A DNA stretch of 64,000 bases. Origin: Ancylomarina euxina. Its GTDB lineage: Bacteria > Bacteroidota > Bacteroidia > Bacteroidales > Marinifilaceae. The stretch covers positions 62,001 to 126,000 of the forward strand of contig NZ_QQWG01000004.1 in NCBI RefSeq assembly GCF_003863355.1, read 5' to 3'. This document shows positions 8,770 through 19,583 of the stretch, in pieces; position 1 is the stretch's first letter; each line of letters starts with the position of its first letter. The notes beneath the pieces are model-generated. The model was not told the DNA's origin. It worked only from the letters and a program-made list of their open reading frames with translations, and did not search any database. The translations under genes and the position numbers were made by a program.

Positions 8770-9063
8770 GACTGTAAACTACTAACTTTTCGTTAATATG
8801 GTTGTTTTTAACATTGAATATTTGAATGGAAATTTCTTCTAAAAGATGTTGATACATGATGCCTTATTAAAAGAAAAAACGTACTAAATAAATTCAATCA
8901 TTAACTTTACGACACCCCTGCTCTTTACGGTACACTGCTCATAAATAACTATTTATGAGCGTCTTATAATTCATATTATGATCAATAGAGTGCATTCTGA
9001 AGACTCCAAATAAAGGCTCGCTTGAAATAAAGTTCTTTATTAAGTTCACAGCAATTTCGAATA
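8770..9063. other. Intergenic between convergent genes
   Basis: No gene is seen. It contains one perfect 10-bp inverted repeat (8937-8960), listed separately. Confidence 0.6.
8937..8960. repeat. Perfect inverted repeat of unknown role
   Basis: GCTCATAAAT (8937-8946), loop AACT, ATTTATGAGC (8951-8960). There is no T-run on either side, so it is not an obvious terminator. Confidence 0.5.
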
Positions 9064-9101
9064 ATAAAAAAACCTCCAAAAGATAATCTCTTGGAGGTTT
9101 T
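9064..9101 (-). terminator. Terminator of the exported TPR gene
   Basis: AACCTCCAA (9071-9079) / TTGGAGGTT (9091-9099), followed on the minus strand by seven T (9070-9064). Confidence 0.88.
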
Positions 9102-9123
9102 AAAATATTTTGATTAGATCATC

Positions 9124-10293
9124 TTACATGTTATCTAACTTTGCTTTAAACTCTTCATACTTCTGCATGTACTCAGGCTTTTCGTTTCTAAGTTTGAAAT
9201 AAAGTTCTTTCAAAGTAGAAACTGAGTTTTGCTCATCAGGTTTGATTTCAACAACCTTAGTGAAATATGGAAGTGCTTCTTCGTATAACTTGTATAAGTT
9301 CTTAATAGCTGCATCATACTTCTTTTGATCGATAATGTCATTAGCAACCTTACGAGCTTCTTCAGCAACATTTAGTTGTAGAACACCTAAATTGTATTGA
9401 GAAATATAATCTGTAGAATCTTTGGCAAAAGCAACTTCGTACATCTCTTTAGCCTTAGCAGGTTCGTTTGTTTTCTCATATAAATTTCCTTTTGCTCTAT
9501 AATAAGAACCATTTTCTGGATCTAAAGCAATTGCTTTATCTAGATATTCTGCAGCTTTATTTGGCACACCTCCTAATAGATAGTGGTTAATTAGCTCAAC
9601 TAGCATATAGGCATCGTTAGGAAATAATTCAAATCCTTTATGTAGATAAGTTAATGATTCCTCATCATTCCCATTATCTTTCAACACCTTTGAAAGGTAT
9701 GCATAAGCCTTAGCCTCACCATAGTTATAACTAATCGTCTGCTTATAATACTTAATAGCAGCTTCAAGTTTATTCGCTTTCTGAGCAGCTAGACCTGCGT
9801 TAAAAATAATAGCAGTATCAACAGCCAGATTATCGGCTTTAAACATTTCTAAGTTCTCGATTTCCAAAACCTTCTCAAAAGCATTTAATGCTCCACTGTA
9901 ATCTTCGCTATTATAGAATTGAACAGCTCTATTCGTATAGTCAGGAATTAGATTGGTCATTTGAGCTTTGACAGCTTTGCCATACTTATTCTTAACATCT
10001 AGTTCTAAACATTTCATATAAGCTTCATAAGCTATATCCAACGGTGTTTCTGACAACTTCGTATAAGCAGGAAGTGGACTTTCAAAAATAGCTTGATACA
10101 CTTTCCCTTGAATTAGATAGGCTTTTGGCCAGGCAGCGCATTTCTCATCCCCAATACCTGCATCAATAGCTTCTTTTGCCTTATCCAGTTTACCTGAAGT
10201 TAGATAATTACTAGCTCCTGTAACTTTACTCTTTTGAGCGTTTACCATTGAAACACACAAAAGAAGAACCATAATGAATGATAATTTTTTCAT
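9124..10293 (-). CDS. Exported tetratricopeptide-repeat protein
   Basis: 389 aa with a signal peptide (MKKLSFIMVLLLCVSMVNAQ). Successive helix pairs carry TPR signatures, for example YNSEDYSGALNAFEKVLEIE, AAQKANKLEAAIKYYKQTI, AKAYAYLSKVLKDNGNDEE, YRAKGNLYEKTNEPAKAKE and ISQYNLGVLQLNVAEEA. Such proteins act as periplasmic or surface scaffolds; no partner can be named. It lies downstream of gyrA on the same strand, with a 13-bp inverted repeat between them, and ends at a strong terminator. Confidence 0.85.
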   Translation of the reverse strand: MKKLSFIMVLLLCVSMVNAQKSKVTGASNYLTSGKLDKAKEAIDAGIGDEKCAAWPKAYLIQGKVYQAIFESPLPAYTKLSETPLDIAYEAYMKCLELDVKNKYGKAVKAQMTNLIPDYTNRAVQFYNSEDYSGALNAFEKVLEIENLEMFKADNLAVDTAIIFNAGLAAQKANKLEAAIKYYKQTISYNYGEAKAYAYLSKVLKDNGNDEESLTYLHKGFELFPNDAYMLVELINHYLLGGVPNKAAEYLDKAIALDPENGSYYRAKGNLYEKTNEPAKAKEMYEVAFAKDSTDYISQYNLGVLQLNVAEEARKVANDIIDQKKYDAAIKNLYKLYEEALPYFTKVVEIKPDEQNSVSTLKELYFKLRNEKPEYMQKYEEFKAKLDNM

Positions 10294-10317
10294 CAGTAAA
10301 TAGTTTTTGTTTTGCTT

Positions 10318-10360
10318 ATGAAGCTTTCTTACGTACTTATTATCAGCAAGAAAGCTTCAT
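10318..10360. repeat. 13-bp inverted repeat between gyrA and the TPR gene
   Basis: ATGAAGCTTTCTT (10318-10330) / AAGAAAGCTTCAT (10348-10360), perfect arms with a 17-nt loop. There is no strong T-run on the minus strand, so it could be a weak gyrA terminator or an mRNA 3'-end stabiliser. Confidence 0.6.
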
Positions 10361-10452
10361 TCTATAGTTTGTTTGTATAAGAATCTCGTACAAATTTAAT
10401 CCATAAATCGACAATTTAAACAAGATCATTTTCTTTATAATTAATCTAAGTA

Positions 10453-13062
10453 TTAAAACAGACTTGTTTGCTCACCATCTATGCTCTTATTTGGCTGATC
10501 ATCGTCTTTCTTTTCAACTTGTTCATCCACTTGATTCTCGATTGGTGTTTCAAGCTGAGTTTCGGTTTGCTCAACAATTGCTTCTACAGCATCTTCATCA
10601 ATTATCAATTCTTCTTCTCCAGCAGCATTTACTTTAGCTACAGCAGCAATAGAGTCATCTTTTTTACTCAAATTAATTAGACGAACACCTTGAGTTGCAC
10701 GCCCCATTACTCTTAATCCAGCCACTGCTAATCGAATTGTAATACCTGATTTGTTGATAATCATTAAATCATCAGTATCACATACCGATTTTAATGCAAT
10801 TAATTCGCCAGTTTTTTCAGTAATATTGATGGTTTTAACACCTTTACCACCACGATTAGTCATACGATAGTCATCAACCTTGGAACGTTTTCCATAACCG
10901 TTTTCAGAAACAACCATGATGTCTTGATCAGCATTCTCCACACAAACCATGCCAACGACCTCGTCAGACTCGTCACGTAAGGTTATACCTCTTACTCCGG
11001 ATGCAGTTCTTCCCATTGCTCGAACTTGATCTTCAGCAAATCGAATCGCCTTTCCTGAACGAGCAGCAATCAGAATTTCTTTTGTGCCATTCGTTAATCT
11101 AGCCTCTAATAATTGATCACCTTCACGCACGGTAATAGCGTTTACACCATTAACACGAGGACGAGAATAAGCCTCAAGTGACGTTTTCTTAACAACACCC
11201 TTCTTAGTACATAAAATGATGTTATTGTTATTAATATATTCTTCTTCTTTAAGGTTCAAAACATTGATATAAGCTTTCACTTTATCATCAGGCTCGATAT
11301 TTAATAGATTTTGAATTGCTCTACCCTTCGACTGTTTTGATCCTTCCGGAATTTCGTATACTTTCAACCAGAAACACTTACCTTTTTCTGTAAAGAACAG
11401 CATGGTATTGTGCATGCTCGCGGTAATCATATGCTCAAGGAAATCTTCATCTCTTGTAGTAGATCCCTTCGCTCCTACACCGCCTCTATTTTGAGTTTTA
11501 AACTCAGATAATGGTGTGCGTTTGATATAACCCATATGAGAAATAGTAATCACCATTTCTTCATCTGCGTAGAAATCTTCTGGATTAAAGTCTTCTGAAG
11601 CATAAACAATTTCAGTTCTTCTTTCATCGCCATACTTCGCTTTGATTTCCAGAAGTTCATTGGTTATAATTTCCATACGCAAATCATGGTTTTCAAGAAT
11701 AGCCTTTAAGTGACTAATGAATTTCATGATTTCATCGTACTCTCCTCTTAATTTGTCTTGCTCAAGTCCAGTTAAATGACGTAAGCGCATTTCAACAATT
11801 GCTTTTGCCTGAATGTCAGTTAAGTCAAAACGTTCCATTAAGGCAATACGAGCTAGATCGGGGCTCTTAGAACCTCTAATAATCTTAATTACTTCATCTA
11901 TATTATCTGAAGCAATAATCAAACCTTCAAGAATATGAGCTCTAGCTTCAGCTTGTCTTAATTCGAATTCTGTACGACGAACAACCACATCATGACGATG
12001 CTCAACAAAGTAATGAATCAATTCTTTTAGATTCAATAATCTTGGTCGTCCTTTCACCAATGCAATATTATTCACGGAAAATGAAGATTGCATTTGAGTG
12101 TACTTGAATAGCTTATTTAAAACGACGTTGGCAATTGCGTCACGCTTCAAGTCAAATACAATACGCATACCGTTTCTGTCCGACTCATCATTGACGTTAG
12201 AAATACCATCAATCTTCTTATCGTTAATCAAATCAGCCGCTTTCATAATCATTTCGGCCTTATTAACCATATAAGGAATTTCCGACACGATAATTTTCTC
12301 GCGACCTGTATCAGTAATTTCGATATTGGTTTTGGCACGAACAACGACTCTTCCTCTACCCGTTTCGTATGATTCTTTTACGCCTTGATAACCATAAATA
12401 ATACCTCCTGTTGGAAAATCTGGAGCCTTAATTATATCAACCAATTCATCGATTGAAACATCGTTATTGTTGATATAAGCGATGGTCGCATCAATGGTAT
12501 CCGTTAAATTATGAGGAGGCATATTAGTTGCCATACCGACAGCAATACCCGAAGCTCCATTTACTAGAAGGTTGGGAATACGAGTAGGAAGAACAGTAGG
12601 TTCTTTCAAGGTTTCATCGAAGTTAGGAGACATATCAACCGTATCCTTATCCAAATCTGCAAGTATTTCTTCCGCAATTTTATTCATACGAGCCTCAGTA
12701 TAACGCATAGCCGCAGGACTATCACCATCAACCGAACCAAAGTTACCTTGTCCATCAACCAAAGGATAACGCAAAGACCAGTACTGAGCCATTCTAACCA
12801 TGGCCATATAAACTGAACTATCACCATGTGGATGATACTTACCCAATACCTCACCAACGATTCTAGCTGATTTCTTGTGAGGTTTATTAGCTGCAATACC
12901 CAACTCATTCATTCCGAATAATACTCGGCGGTGAACAGGCTTAAGTCCATCTCTAACATCTGGTAAAGCTCGGGAAACAATAACTGACATCGAATAGTCG
13001 ATGTAAGCTGATTTCATTTCCTCTTCAATATTAATGCGTATGATTCTTTCTCCCGTGGTCAT
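10453..13062 (-). CDS. gyrA: DNA gyrase subunit A
   Basis: 869 aa. The type IIA topoisomerase breakage-reunion subunit introduces negative supercoils together with GyrB. Visible features: [17 protein letters not shown] (35-51), the quinolone-determining region [18 protein letters not shown] (76-93), and the catalytic tyrosine in [10 protein letters not shown] (Tyr121). A GyrA-box-like [10 protein letters not shown] opens the C-terminal pinwheel, which repeats blades such as [10 protein letters not shown]. An acidic, Gln/Glu-rich tail ends the protein. The residue matching E. coli Asp87 is Met86; a hydrophobic residue there is usual in Bacteroidota. It is divergent from clpC. Confidence 0.98.
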   Translation of the reverse strand: MTTGERIIRINIEEEMKSAYIDYSMSVIVSRALPDVRDGLKPVHRRVLFGMNELGIAANKPHKKSARIVGEVLGKYHPHGDSSVYMAMVRMAQYWSLRYPLVDGQGNFGSVDGDSPAAMRYTEARMNKIAEEILADLDKDTVDMSPNFDETLKEPTVLPTRIPNLLVNGASGIAVGMATNMPPHNLTDTIDATIAYINNNDVSIDELVDIIKAPDFPTGGIIYGYQGVKESYETGRGRVVVRAKTNIEITDTGREKIIVSEIPYMVNKAEMIMKAADLINDKKIDGISNVNDESDRNGMRIVFDLKRDAIANVVLNKLFKYTQMQSSFSVNNIALVKGRPRLLNLKELIHYFVEHRHDVVVRRTEFELRQAEARAHILEGLIIASDNIDEVIKIIRGSKSPDLARIALMERFDLTDIQAKAIVEMRLRHLTGLEQDKLRGEYDEIMKFISHLKAILENHDLRMEIITNELLEIKAKYGDERRTEIVYASEDFNPEDFYADEEMVITISHMGYIKRTPLSEFKTQNRGGVGAKGSTTRDEDFLEHMITASMHNTMLFFTEKGKCFWLKVYEIPEGSKQSKGRAIQNLLNIEPDDKVKAYINVLNLKEEEYINNNNIILCTKKGVVKKTSLEAYSRPRVNGVNAITVREGDQLLEARLTNGTKEILIAARSGKAIRFAEDQVRAMGRTASGVRGITLRDESDEVVGMVCVENADQDIMVVSENGYGKRSKVDDYRMTNRGGKGVKTINITEKTGELIALKSVCDTDDLMIINKSGITIRLAVAGLRVMGRATQGVRLINLSKKDDSIAAVAKVNAAGEEELIIDEDAVEAIVEQTETQLETPIENQVDEQVEKKDDDQPNKSIDGEQTSLF

Positions 13063-13396
13063 ATATTTATTCTTTTAGATTCTATTCTTAAATGGGAAAT
13101 ATAATTTCTATGTTCTGATCAGATAAAGTATTCTTTTAACAGTTCAAATCACAGAAAGACAAAAGTAAAAAAATATGTGCAATTTTGACAATAATTGAGG
13201 TGGAATTAAAGTCCAATTAAGATAAATATTTTACCTATATTAAAATCGATGATGTTAACCCCTTTAATCTTCGTTATTTAGTCTAAAAGGCTATTAAAAT
13301 CGATATAATTTTAAGTCAAGTTTACTTCGAATAAAAATATTCTTATTAAATTCACCAAAGACGAATAAGATAAATACACAACTAAAACAGATATAT
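13063..13396. other. Divergent gyrA/clpC promoter region
   Basis: 334 nt with no gene. One convincing gyrA promoter candidate is listed separately. No TAnnTTTG box is evident for clpC. Confidence 0.6.
13160..13191 (-). promoter_or_regulatory. Candidate gyrA promoter
   Basis: On the minus strand TTG (13191-13189), 21 nt, then TACTTTTG (13167-13160), matching the Bacteroidota TTG-N19-21-TAnnTTTG pattern. It predicts a leader of about 90 nt. Confidence 0.45.
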
Positions 13397-15895
13397 ATGG
13401 ACTCAAAATTTTCACCACGTGTTAAAGATGTCCTCTCTTTTAGCAAAGATGAAGCTGAAAGATTAGGTAATAGTGCGATCGGAACTGAACATCTATTTCT
13501 AGGAATACTACGTGAAGGTGAAGGCGTTGCCATTAGCATTCTTAATTCCCTCGGAATTAGCCTACTTGATATCAAACATGATTTAGAATTTAAGCTTCAA
13601 AATACAAGCTTAGACCGATTGGATCAGGAAGAGATTCCATTGCAAAAGTCAGCAGAACGTGTTTTAAAACTCATATATCTTGAAGCTAAAGCTTTAAAAA
13701 ACCAAACGATAGATACCAGCCATCTGTTACTGGCTATCCTTAAGGATGAAAAATGTTTGGTAACACGCTATTTAGATGCTAAAAACATAGACTATAATGT
13801 TGTGAAAAATAGTATTAATGCCAACTCTCCCAAAGCTCAAGCTGATTTTCCATCGGAAGAAAGAGAAGGTGCTAGTGGTGGCATGCACGGTAACAACCCC
13901 AAAGCTGGTACAGGTAAGTCAAACACTCCAGTTCTCGATAATTTTGGTGTAGATATTACTCAAGCTGCAGAAGAAGGTACACTCGACCCCATTGTTGGTC
14001 GTGAGATTGAGATTGAGCGCTTGGCTCAAATCCTAAGTCGACGTAAGAAAAACAACCCAATTCTAATTGGTGAACCAGGTGTTGGTAAATCTGCAATTGT
14101 GGAAGGTCTTGCTCTGAGAATCATTCAAAGAAAGGTTTCCAGAGTCCTTTTCGATAAGCGCGTAGTCACGCTCGACTTGGCCTCTATTGTAGCTGGGACT
14201 AAGTATCGTGGTCAGTTTGAAGAAAGAATGAAAGCGATTCTTAATGAATTGGCTAAAACAACTGATATAATCCTCTTTATAGATGAGATACACACCATAG
14301 TGGGTGCTGGTGGTGCAACAGGCTCATTGGATGCGGCTAATATGCTTAAACCAGCCTTAGCTCGCGGCGAAATACAATGTATTGGAGCAACAACTCTTGA
14401 TGAATATCGTCAGAACATTGAAAAAGATGGTGCCTTAGAGCGTCGATTCCAGAAAATTTTGGTTGAGCCAACCTCTGTTGAAGAAACCATCTCAATTCTA
14501 AATAATATTAAGGAGAAATATGAAGATCATCACAATGTATTTTATACACCTGATGCTATTGAAGCTTGTGTGAAATTGACCACTCGCTATATCAGTGATC
14601 GTCATTTGCCAGATAAAGCGATTGATGCTCTTGATGAAGCTGGCTCTCGAGTACACATCTCTAACATCCTGGTTCCAAAAATTATTGAAGAACTTGAAGC
14701 GAATATCGAAGAGACACGCCAGAATAAGATTAAGTCGGTTAAAGCTCAAAAATTCGAACTAGCTGCTAGTTTCCGAGATAAGGAAAAACAATTGATGGAT
14801 GAGCTAGAAAATGAAAAAGAAAAGTGGGAGAAAGATTTGAGTATGCAGAAAGAAAAGGTCTCAGAAGATAATATTGCTGAGGTTGTAGCCATGATGACTG
14901 GTGTTCCTGTTAGACGTATTGCTCAAGCCGAAGGTACTCGCCTACTTCAAATGAACTCTGAAATTACGAACAGAGTTATTGGTCAGGATGATGCCATTGC
15001 AAAAATTGTAAAGGCCATTCAAAGAAACCGTGCAGGCTTGAAAGATCCGAATAAGCCTATTGGCTCATTTATATTCCTGGGTCCAACCGGTGTTGGTAAA
15101 ACTCACTTAGCCAAAGTTCTTTCCGAATATCTATTCGACAGTACAGATGCCCTTATTCGAATCGATATGAGCGAATACATGGAAAAATTTGCTGTTTCGC
15201 GTTTAATTGGAGCCCCTCCAGGATATGTGGGTTACGAAGAAGGTGGACAATTGACTGAGAAAGTGAGACGTAAGCCTTATTCCGTGCTCCTCCTCGATGA
15301 AATAGAGAAGGCACACCCTGATGTATTTAACATCTTACTACAATTGTTGGATGACGGACAATTAACTGACTCTCTGGGACGAAAAGTTGATTTTAAAAAT
15401 TGTATCGTAATCATGACTTCGAACATTGGTTCACGAGAGCTTAAAGATTTTGGTAAGGGAATAGGATTCCAATCGAAAGGCAGTGGAGATAACGACTATT
15501 CGACCAATATTATACAGAAGGCTCTTCGCAAGGCTTTTGCACCAGAATTTATCAATCGTGTGGATGATTTAATTATGTTCAACTCATTGAGCGAAGAACA
15601 TATTCATCAGATAATTGATATTGAATTGAAAGGTTTATACCGCCGTGTTGAAGATTTAGGCTTTAATGTTAAGATATCAACTGCAGCAAAAGATTTTATT
15701 GCTAAAAAAGGATACGATGTGCAATTTGGTGCTCGCCCTCTAAAAAGAGCCATTCAAAAATATTTGGAAGACGAAATGGCCGAGGTTATTATTCGAGCTT
15801 CTTTAACAGAGGGAGATACGATATCAGTCGGTTTGGATAAGACTAAAGAAAAAATAACAACTAAGATTCTAAAACAAAACAAGGAAGTCGAGTAA
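13397..15895 (+). CDS. clpC: ATP-dependent Clp protease ATP-binding subunit ClpC
   Basis: 832 aa. AAA+ unfoldase that feeds substrates to ClpP. The N-terminal repeats ([21 protein letters not shown] and [12 protein letters not shown]) are followed by nucleotide-binding domain 1 with Walker A GEPGVGKS and Walker [11 protein letters not shown] ClpC-type middle segment with the UVR-like [18 protein letters not shown] follows. Domain 2 has Walker A GPTGVGKT and [14 protein letters not shown], and the C-terminal domain ends the protein. The short UVR middle domain separates it from ClpB. It is monocistronic with its own terminator. Confidence 0.96.
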   Translation: MDSKFSPRVKDVLSFSKDEAERLGNSAIGTEHLFLGILREGEGVAISILNSLGISLLDIKHDLEFKLQNTSLDRLDQEEIPLQKSAERVLKLIYLEAKALKNQTIDTSHLLLAILKDEKCLVTRYLDAKNIDYNVVKNSINANSPKAQADFPSEEREGASGGMHGNNPKAGTGKSNTPVLDNFGVDITQAAEEGTLDPIVGREIEIERLAQILSRRKKNNPILIGEPGVGKSAIVEGLALRIIQRKVSRVLFDKRVVTLDLASIVAGTKYRGQFEERMKAILNELAKTTDIILFIDEIHTIVGAGGATGSLDAANMLKPALARGEIQCIGATTLDEYRQNIEKDGALERRFQKILVEPTSVEETISILNNIKEKYEDHHNVFYTPDAIEACVKLTTRYISDRHLPDKAIDALDEAGSRVHISNILVPKIIEELEANIEETRQNKIKSVKAQKFELAASFRDKEKQLMDELENEKEKWEKDLSMQKEKVSEDNIAEVVAMMTGVPVRRIAQAEGTRLLQMNSEITNRVIGQDDAIAKIVKAIQRNRAGLKDPNKPIGSFIFLGPTGVGKTHLAKVLSEYLFDSTDALIRIDMSEYMEKFAVSRLIGAPPGYVGYEEGGQLTEKVRRKPYSVLLLDEIEKAHPDVFNILLQLLDDGQLTDSLGRKVDFKNCIVIMTSNIGSRELKDFGKGIGFQSKGSGDNDYSTNIIQKALRKAFAPEFINRVDDLIMFNSLSEEHIHQIIDIELKGLYRRVEDLGFNVKISTAAKDFIAKKGYDVQFGARPLKRAIQKYLEDEMAEVIIRASLTEGDTISVGLDKTKEKITTKILKQNKEVE

Positions 15896-15900
15896 CAGTA

Positions 15901-15928
15901 AAAATGCCAGCGTTGCTGGCATTTTTTC
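15901..15928 (+). terminator. clpC terminator
   Basis: AATGCCAGC-GTT-GCTGGCATT followed by a T-run, 6 nt past the stop codon. Confidence 0.93.
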
Positions 15929-15984
15929 TTTCATATTATTCAATAAAAACCCTATTCGTATTTAGTTTAAATAATGAATATTAC

Positions 15985-15992
15985 TATCTTTG
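15985..15992 (+). promoter_or_regulatory. Candidate -7 box for tpx
   Basis: TATCTTTG matches TAnnTTTG and predicts a leader of about 70-80 nt. The upstream -33 element is poor (TTAGTTT). Confidence 0.3.
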
Positions 15993-16072
15993 ATACTCAA
16001 TTGAGTTAAAAAGGGAGATTATAATCCCTATTTCTTATTTAAACGATTTAATAACATTAAAATACAAATCAA

Positions 16073-16588
16073 ATGAACAAAGACAACACTAAAGTTACTT
16101 TTGCCGGTGGTGCAATTACACTTGTAGGAAACCCAGTAAAAATAGGTGACAAGGCAGAGAATTTCACTGCTATTAACCAAGGTTTAGCTCCTGTTTCTTT
16201 ATCTGATTTTGACGGGAAGGTAAAGATTCTTTCTATTTTCCCTTCTGTTGATACTGGGGTTTGTTCTGCACAAGCTCACCGTTTCAATAAAGAAGCTTCT
16301 AATTTAGGCGATAATGTACAAATCATTACTTTATCAAATGACCTTCCATTTGCATTAGGGCGTTTTTGTGGTGCGGAAGGAATCGAAAACCTAATCACTC
16401 TTTCTGATCACAAAGAGATGGATTTTGGCTATAAGTTTGGTTTTGCTATCGAAGAATTACGTTTGCTTACTCGTGGTGTGGTTGTTATCGACAAAGAGAA
16501 TATCGTTCAGTATGTTGAATATGTACCCGAAGTAACTGATGCTCCGAACTTTGATGCAGCACTTGAAGCAGCTAAAGCTCTAGTGTAA
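16073..16588 (+). CDS. tpx: Thiol peroxidase (Tpx, atypical 2-Cys peroxiredoxin)
   Basis: 171 aa, typical Tpx length. The peroxidatic cysteine is in PSVDTGVCSAQ (Cys64) and the resolving cysteine in GRFCGAEG (Cys99), about 35 residues apart as in the Tpx subfamily. The N-terminal beta-hairpin KVTFAGGAITLVGNPVKIGDKAENF is also characteristic. It reduces hydroperoxides using thioredoxin. It is an isolated gene between two terminators; oxygen defence suits an anaerobe or facultative anaerobe. Confidence 0.96.
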   Translation: MNKDNTKVTFAGGAITLVGNPVKIGDKAENFTAINQGLAPVSLSDFDGKVKILSIFPSVDTGVCSAQAHRFNKEASNLGDNVQIITLSNDLPFALGRFCGAEGIENLITLSDHKEMDFGYKFGFAIEELRLLTRGVVVIDKENIVQYVEYVPEVTDAPNFDAALEAAKALV

Positions 16589-16608
16589 ATAATTACCACT
16601 AAGATGTT

Positions 16609-16640
16609 AAAGGTCAGTTCTTTGAACTGATCTTTTTTTT
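16609..16640 (+). terminator. tpx terminator
   Basis: AAAGGTCAGTTC-TTT-GAACTGATCTTT (one G-T pair) with a long T-run to 16640. Confidence 0.9.
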
Positions 16641-16642
16641 AT

Positions 16643-16688
16643 AAAAAAAAGACAATTGACCAGATATTAATCTAGTCAATTGTCTTTT
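16643..16688 (-). terminator. Terminator of the phosphate acyltransferase gene
   Basis: AAAAGACAATTGAC (16647-16660) / GTCAATTGTCTTTT (16675-16688), perfect 14-bp arms, then A8 on the plus strand (T8 on the minus strand). It abuts the tpx terminator of the convergent gene. Confidence 0.88.
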
Positions 16689-16723
16689 ATCAATCTCTTA
16701 GAGAGAGAGATCTAATTGCATTA

Positions 16724-17629
16724 CTATTTTGAAGCTACAAGAGCTGCCATTGCAATAGAATATAATTTAGTCTTCACACTATCACCACGAGAAGAAAGAA
16801 TAGCAGGCACCTTCGCTCCCATTACCATTGCTCCCAATTCAGCCTTAGCCAACTTTGTGTTAACCTTATAGAAAACATTTCCACTTTCAATATTTGGGAA
16901 AACCATACAATCAGCATCACCAGCAACCATCGAATCTAATTTCTTAATCTCAGCTGACTCTTTGTCAATGGCAACATCAATAGCTAAAGGACCATCAACG
17001 TAAGCACCTTTAATCTGTCCACGATCTGCCATCTTTGAGATAATTGCAGCATCAACACAAGCATCCATCTTTGGTAACACCTGCTCCGAAGCAGCAATCA
17101 TAGCTACTTTTGGCTTTTCAATACCTAAAGCTTGTGCCACTTTAATTACATAGTTCGTGATCGCAATTTTTTGGTTCAAGTCTGGCTGAGGGATAACAGC
17201 AACATCACTTACAACCAAAAGCTTGTGGTAATTAGGGTTTTCCATCACTGTTACATGACTTAAAACAGCCTTAGGAGGCATCAAACCTTTTTCTTTATCA
17301 AGAATGGCTTTCATGTACTTATCCGTACTTACAAGACCTTTCATGATCATATCACCTTCACCATTATTGATCAACTCGACAGCTTTTTGTGCTGCTTTAA
17401 GTTCATTGGGCTCATGAACAATTGTAAAACGAGACATATCGAAATTATGCTCTTTACATGTTTTTGCAATCTCGGCTTGGTCACCTACCAAAGTTGCATC
17501 AACAATACCTAATTCTACAGCATCGTTTACAGCTCCAATAGTATGAGAATCGTTAGCATAGGCAGCTATCAATCTCTTCTTTTCATTGTTCTTAAGAGTG
17601 TCAATGACTTGATCTAAACGTGTAATCAT
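16724..17629 (-). CDS. Phosphate acetyl/butyryltransferase family enzyme
   Basis: 301 aa, the size of phosphotransbutyrylase (Ptb) and single-domain Pta enzymes, which interconvert acyl-CoA and acyl phosphate. Family features include RLIAAYANDSHTIGAVNDAV near the N-terminus, GDMIMKGLVSTDKYMKAILDKE and KVAMIAASEQVLPKMDACVDA, with a C-terminal GNVFYKVNTKLAKAELGAMVMGAKVPAILSSRGDS closing the active site. The length and lack of an N-terminal P-loop domain favour Ptb over the long Pta. No butyrate or acetate kinase gene adjoins it, so the acyl chain is undecided. The pfl operon next door implies a fermentation role. Confidence 0.85.
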   Translation of the reverse strand: MITRLDQVIDTLKNNEKKRLIAAYANDSHTIGAVNDAVELGIVDATLVGDQAEIAKTCKEHNFDMSRFTIVHEPNELKAAQKAVELINNGEGDMIMKGLVSTDKYMKAILDKEKGLMPPKAVLSHVTVMENPNYHKLLVVSDVAVIPQPDLNQKIAITNYVIKVAQALGIEKPKVAMIAASEQVLPKMDACVDAAIISKMADRGQIKGAYVDGPLAIDVAIDKESAEIKKLDSMVAGDADCMVFPNIESGNVFYKVNTKLAKAELGAMVMGAKVPAILSSRGDSVKTKLYSIAMAALVASK

Positions 17630-17853
17630 TTTGAATTATTTTGGTGTTTGTATTTGTTGTTGTTTGATGAATGAATTCAAAAGTAAGCCTTCTAAAGATA
17701 TTCATCTTTACTGTAAGGCAAAAATATAAAATAATGTATGATTTGTATTAAAAATCAATCTAAAAATTAATATTTATCGTAAATAAGAAGATTTCCCTTA
17801 TAATATGTAAGTACTCATTAATTGGAATGATAAAACTTTCTAAATCTGTTGCC

Positions 17854-17890
17854 ATAAAAAAAAGCAGCAACCTTAAAGGTTACTGCTTTT
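17854..17890 (-). terminator. Terminator of the pfl operon
   Basis: AAAGCAGCAACCTT / AAGGTTACTGCTTT (one mismatch) followed on the minus strand by eight T, 20 nt past focA. Confidence 0.9.
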
Positions 17891-17910
17891 GAAACAATGC
17901 AAGCTTGTTT

Positions 17911-18783
17911 TTATTTTTTGTCGTAAGTATACCAATAAGCCGTTCCTACAAATAAAGCTCCTCCTACAATATTACCCAAAGTCGCTGGAATTAAGTTTTT
18001 CACAATAAAATCCATCCAGGTGATATCCGCACCATGAAAAATGGCAACCGGAATAAAGAACATATTGGCTACACAGTGTTCAAACCCCATAGCAACAAAG
18101 GCCATTACAGGAAACCAAATACCTAAAATCTTACCGGTTACATCTTTTGCTGCATAAGCTAACCACATGGCTAAAGCCACCATCCAGTTACAGGCTATTC
18201 CTTTTAAGAAAGTCTTGTAGAAAGGGTTAGATGTTTTAGCAATAGCAATGTTAATAGCCGAATCCATCGAAGGTGAATGCATAATTACCTCAGTAAGGTA
18301 TACTAGGAAGTAGGCAACTATGAGTGAGCCTACAAAATTACCAAAATAAACAATAGCCCAGTTCTTTAAAGGAACTTTAACAGACATACGTTTTGATAAA
18401 ACTGAAGGAATGAAATATGCCGTATTACCTGTAAACAATTCAGCACCTGCAATAGCACATAAAATAAGCCCTAATGGGAAAACTGCACCAAAAAAGAATT
18501 TCTGCAAACCAGGGTTTGATTGAGCTAGTCCTGGCATTGCGCCACCTATGACTAAAGCTAAAAGACTTCCCATAGCGATATATCCACCAGCTAAAACTGC
18601 AAGTACAAATACCTTTTTAGATGCTGTATCTCTTTTTGCTTCTGCTGTATGATTAACAACTTCTACGGTTTCTTTTGGAGAATTAAATCCCGTATAAGCT
18701 ACTGTGGGAATAGGCTCCTTTGATGTAACAAATGCATTACGTTCTACTGTCTCAACAGTTTCTTCAAATGTATTAAAAGACAT
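17911..18783 (-). CDS. focA: Formate/nitrite transporter family channel (FocA-like)
   Basis: 290 aa. After a ~70-residue polar N-terminus there are six hydrophobic segments with FNT-family text: FFGAVFPLGLILCAIAGAELFTGN, NFVGSLIVAYFLVYLTE, GIACNWMVALAMWLAYAA, IWFPVMAFVAMGFEHCVANMFF and IPATLGNIVGGALFVGTAYW. FNT pentamers conduct formate across the inner membrane. It is the last gene of a pflB-pflA-focA operon, so formate produced by pyruvate formate-lyase is the likely cargo. The extended N-terminus is longer than in E. coli FocA. Confidence 0.92.
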   Translation of the reverse strand: MSFNTFEETVETVERNAFVTSKEPIPTVAYTGFNSPKETVEVVNHTAEAKRDTASKKVFVLAVLAGGYIAMGSLLALVIGGAMPGLAQSNPGLQKFFFGAVFPLGLILCAIAGAELFTGNTAYFIPSVLSKRMSVKVPLKNWAIVYFGNFVGSLIVAYFLVYLTEVIMHSPSMDSAINIAIAKTSNPFYKTFLKGIACNWMVALAMWLAYAAKDVTGKILGIWFPVMAFVAMGFEHCVANMFFIPVAIFHGADITWMDFIVKNLIPATLGNIVGGALFVGTAYWYTYDKK

Positions 18784-18816
18784 GACTTAAATCTTTAACA
18801 AAGAGTTGAACTCTAT

Positions 18817-19542
18817 TTAATTAATAATTACCTCTTTAAAATACTGACTTAAAACCTCTTCAGCTCGAGTCAATTGTTCAGATGTATTCTCTAGAACTCC
18901 TTCAAGTTCATATTTCATACCCAAGAGCTCATATTTATGAACCCCTAGTTTATGGTATGGCTGAATTTCTAACTTCTCAATATTTGAATAGTCCTTGAAA
19001 TACTGCCCCATTTCATGCAAATAATCCTCCTGATCAGAATAACCTGGAACTAGTACATAACGTAACCAGACTGGTGTATTTGTATCCTTTAAGTATTTTG
19101 CAAACTTTAAGGTTGTTTCGTTGGTTTTACCTGTAATGGTTTTATGCCAATCTGGATTAATATGTTTAATATCCAAAAGCACTAAGTCTGTATTTTTAAG
19201 CAGATTTTTCACATCATCGTTAAATACATTACCATTGGTATCTATACAGGTATTAAAACCATCATCCTTTAACTCCTGAAAAAGAACAGACAAATCTTTA
19301 GCTTGCCACAAAGGTTCTCCTCCTGAAAAGGTCACCCCCCCTTTTTTACCGAAAAAAGGTCTTTGATTGCGAGCCTTACGCATAATTTCTGAATTTGGAA
19401 CTGGAGTTCCTCCTTTGAAAGTAATGGTATCTGGGTTCGCACAGTATAAACATTTAAATGCACAGCCCTGTAAAAAAACGACGAGTCTAATACCTGGTCC
19501 GTCATAGGTTCCAAGTGATTCGAATGAGTGAACGTTTAGCAT
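18817..19542 (-). CDS. pflA: Pyruvate formate-lyase activating enzyme
   Basis: 241 aa radical SAM enzyme that installs the glycyl radical on PflB. The motif GCAFKCLYCANPDT supplies Cys27, Cys31 and Cys34 (CxxxCxxC). GGVTFSGGEPLWQ matches the SAM-binding GGE motif, and VLLDIKHINPDWHKTITGK is typical of PFL activases. It lies between pflB (98 nt upstream) and focA (33 nt downstream). A hairpin at 19589-19617, in the gap after pflB, may lower its expression relative to PflB. Confidence 0.96.
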   Translation of the reverse strand: MLNVHSFESLGTYDGPGIRLVVFLQGCAFKCLYCANPDTITFKGGTPVPNSEIMRKARNQRPFFGKKGGVTFSGGEPLWQAKDLSVLFQELKDDGFNTCIDTNGNVFNDDVKNLLKNTDLVLLDIKHINPDWHKTITGKTNETTLKFAKYLKDTNTPVWLRYVLVPGYSDQEDYLHEMGQYFKDYSNIEKLEIQPYHKLGVHKYELLGMKYELEGVLENTSEQLTRAEEVLSQYFKEVIIN

Positions 19543-19583
19543 TTGTATGTTTTTGTTGTAAGTAAAAAACTTATCTTATTATA

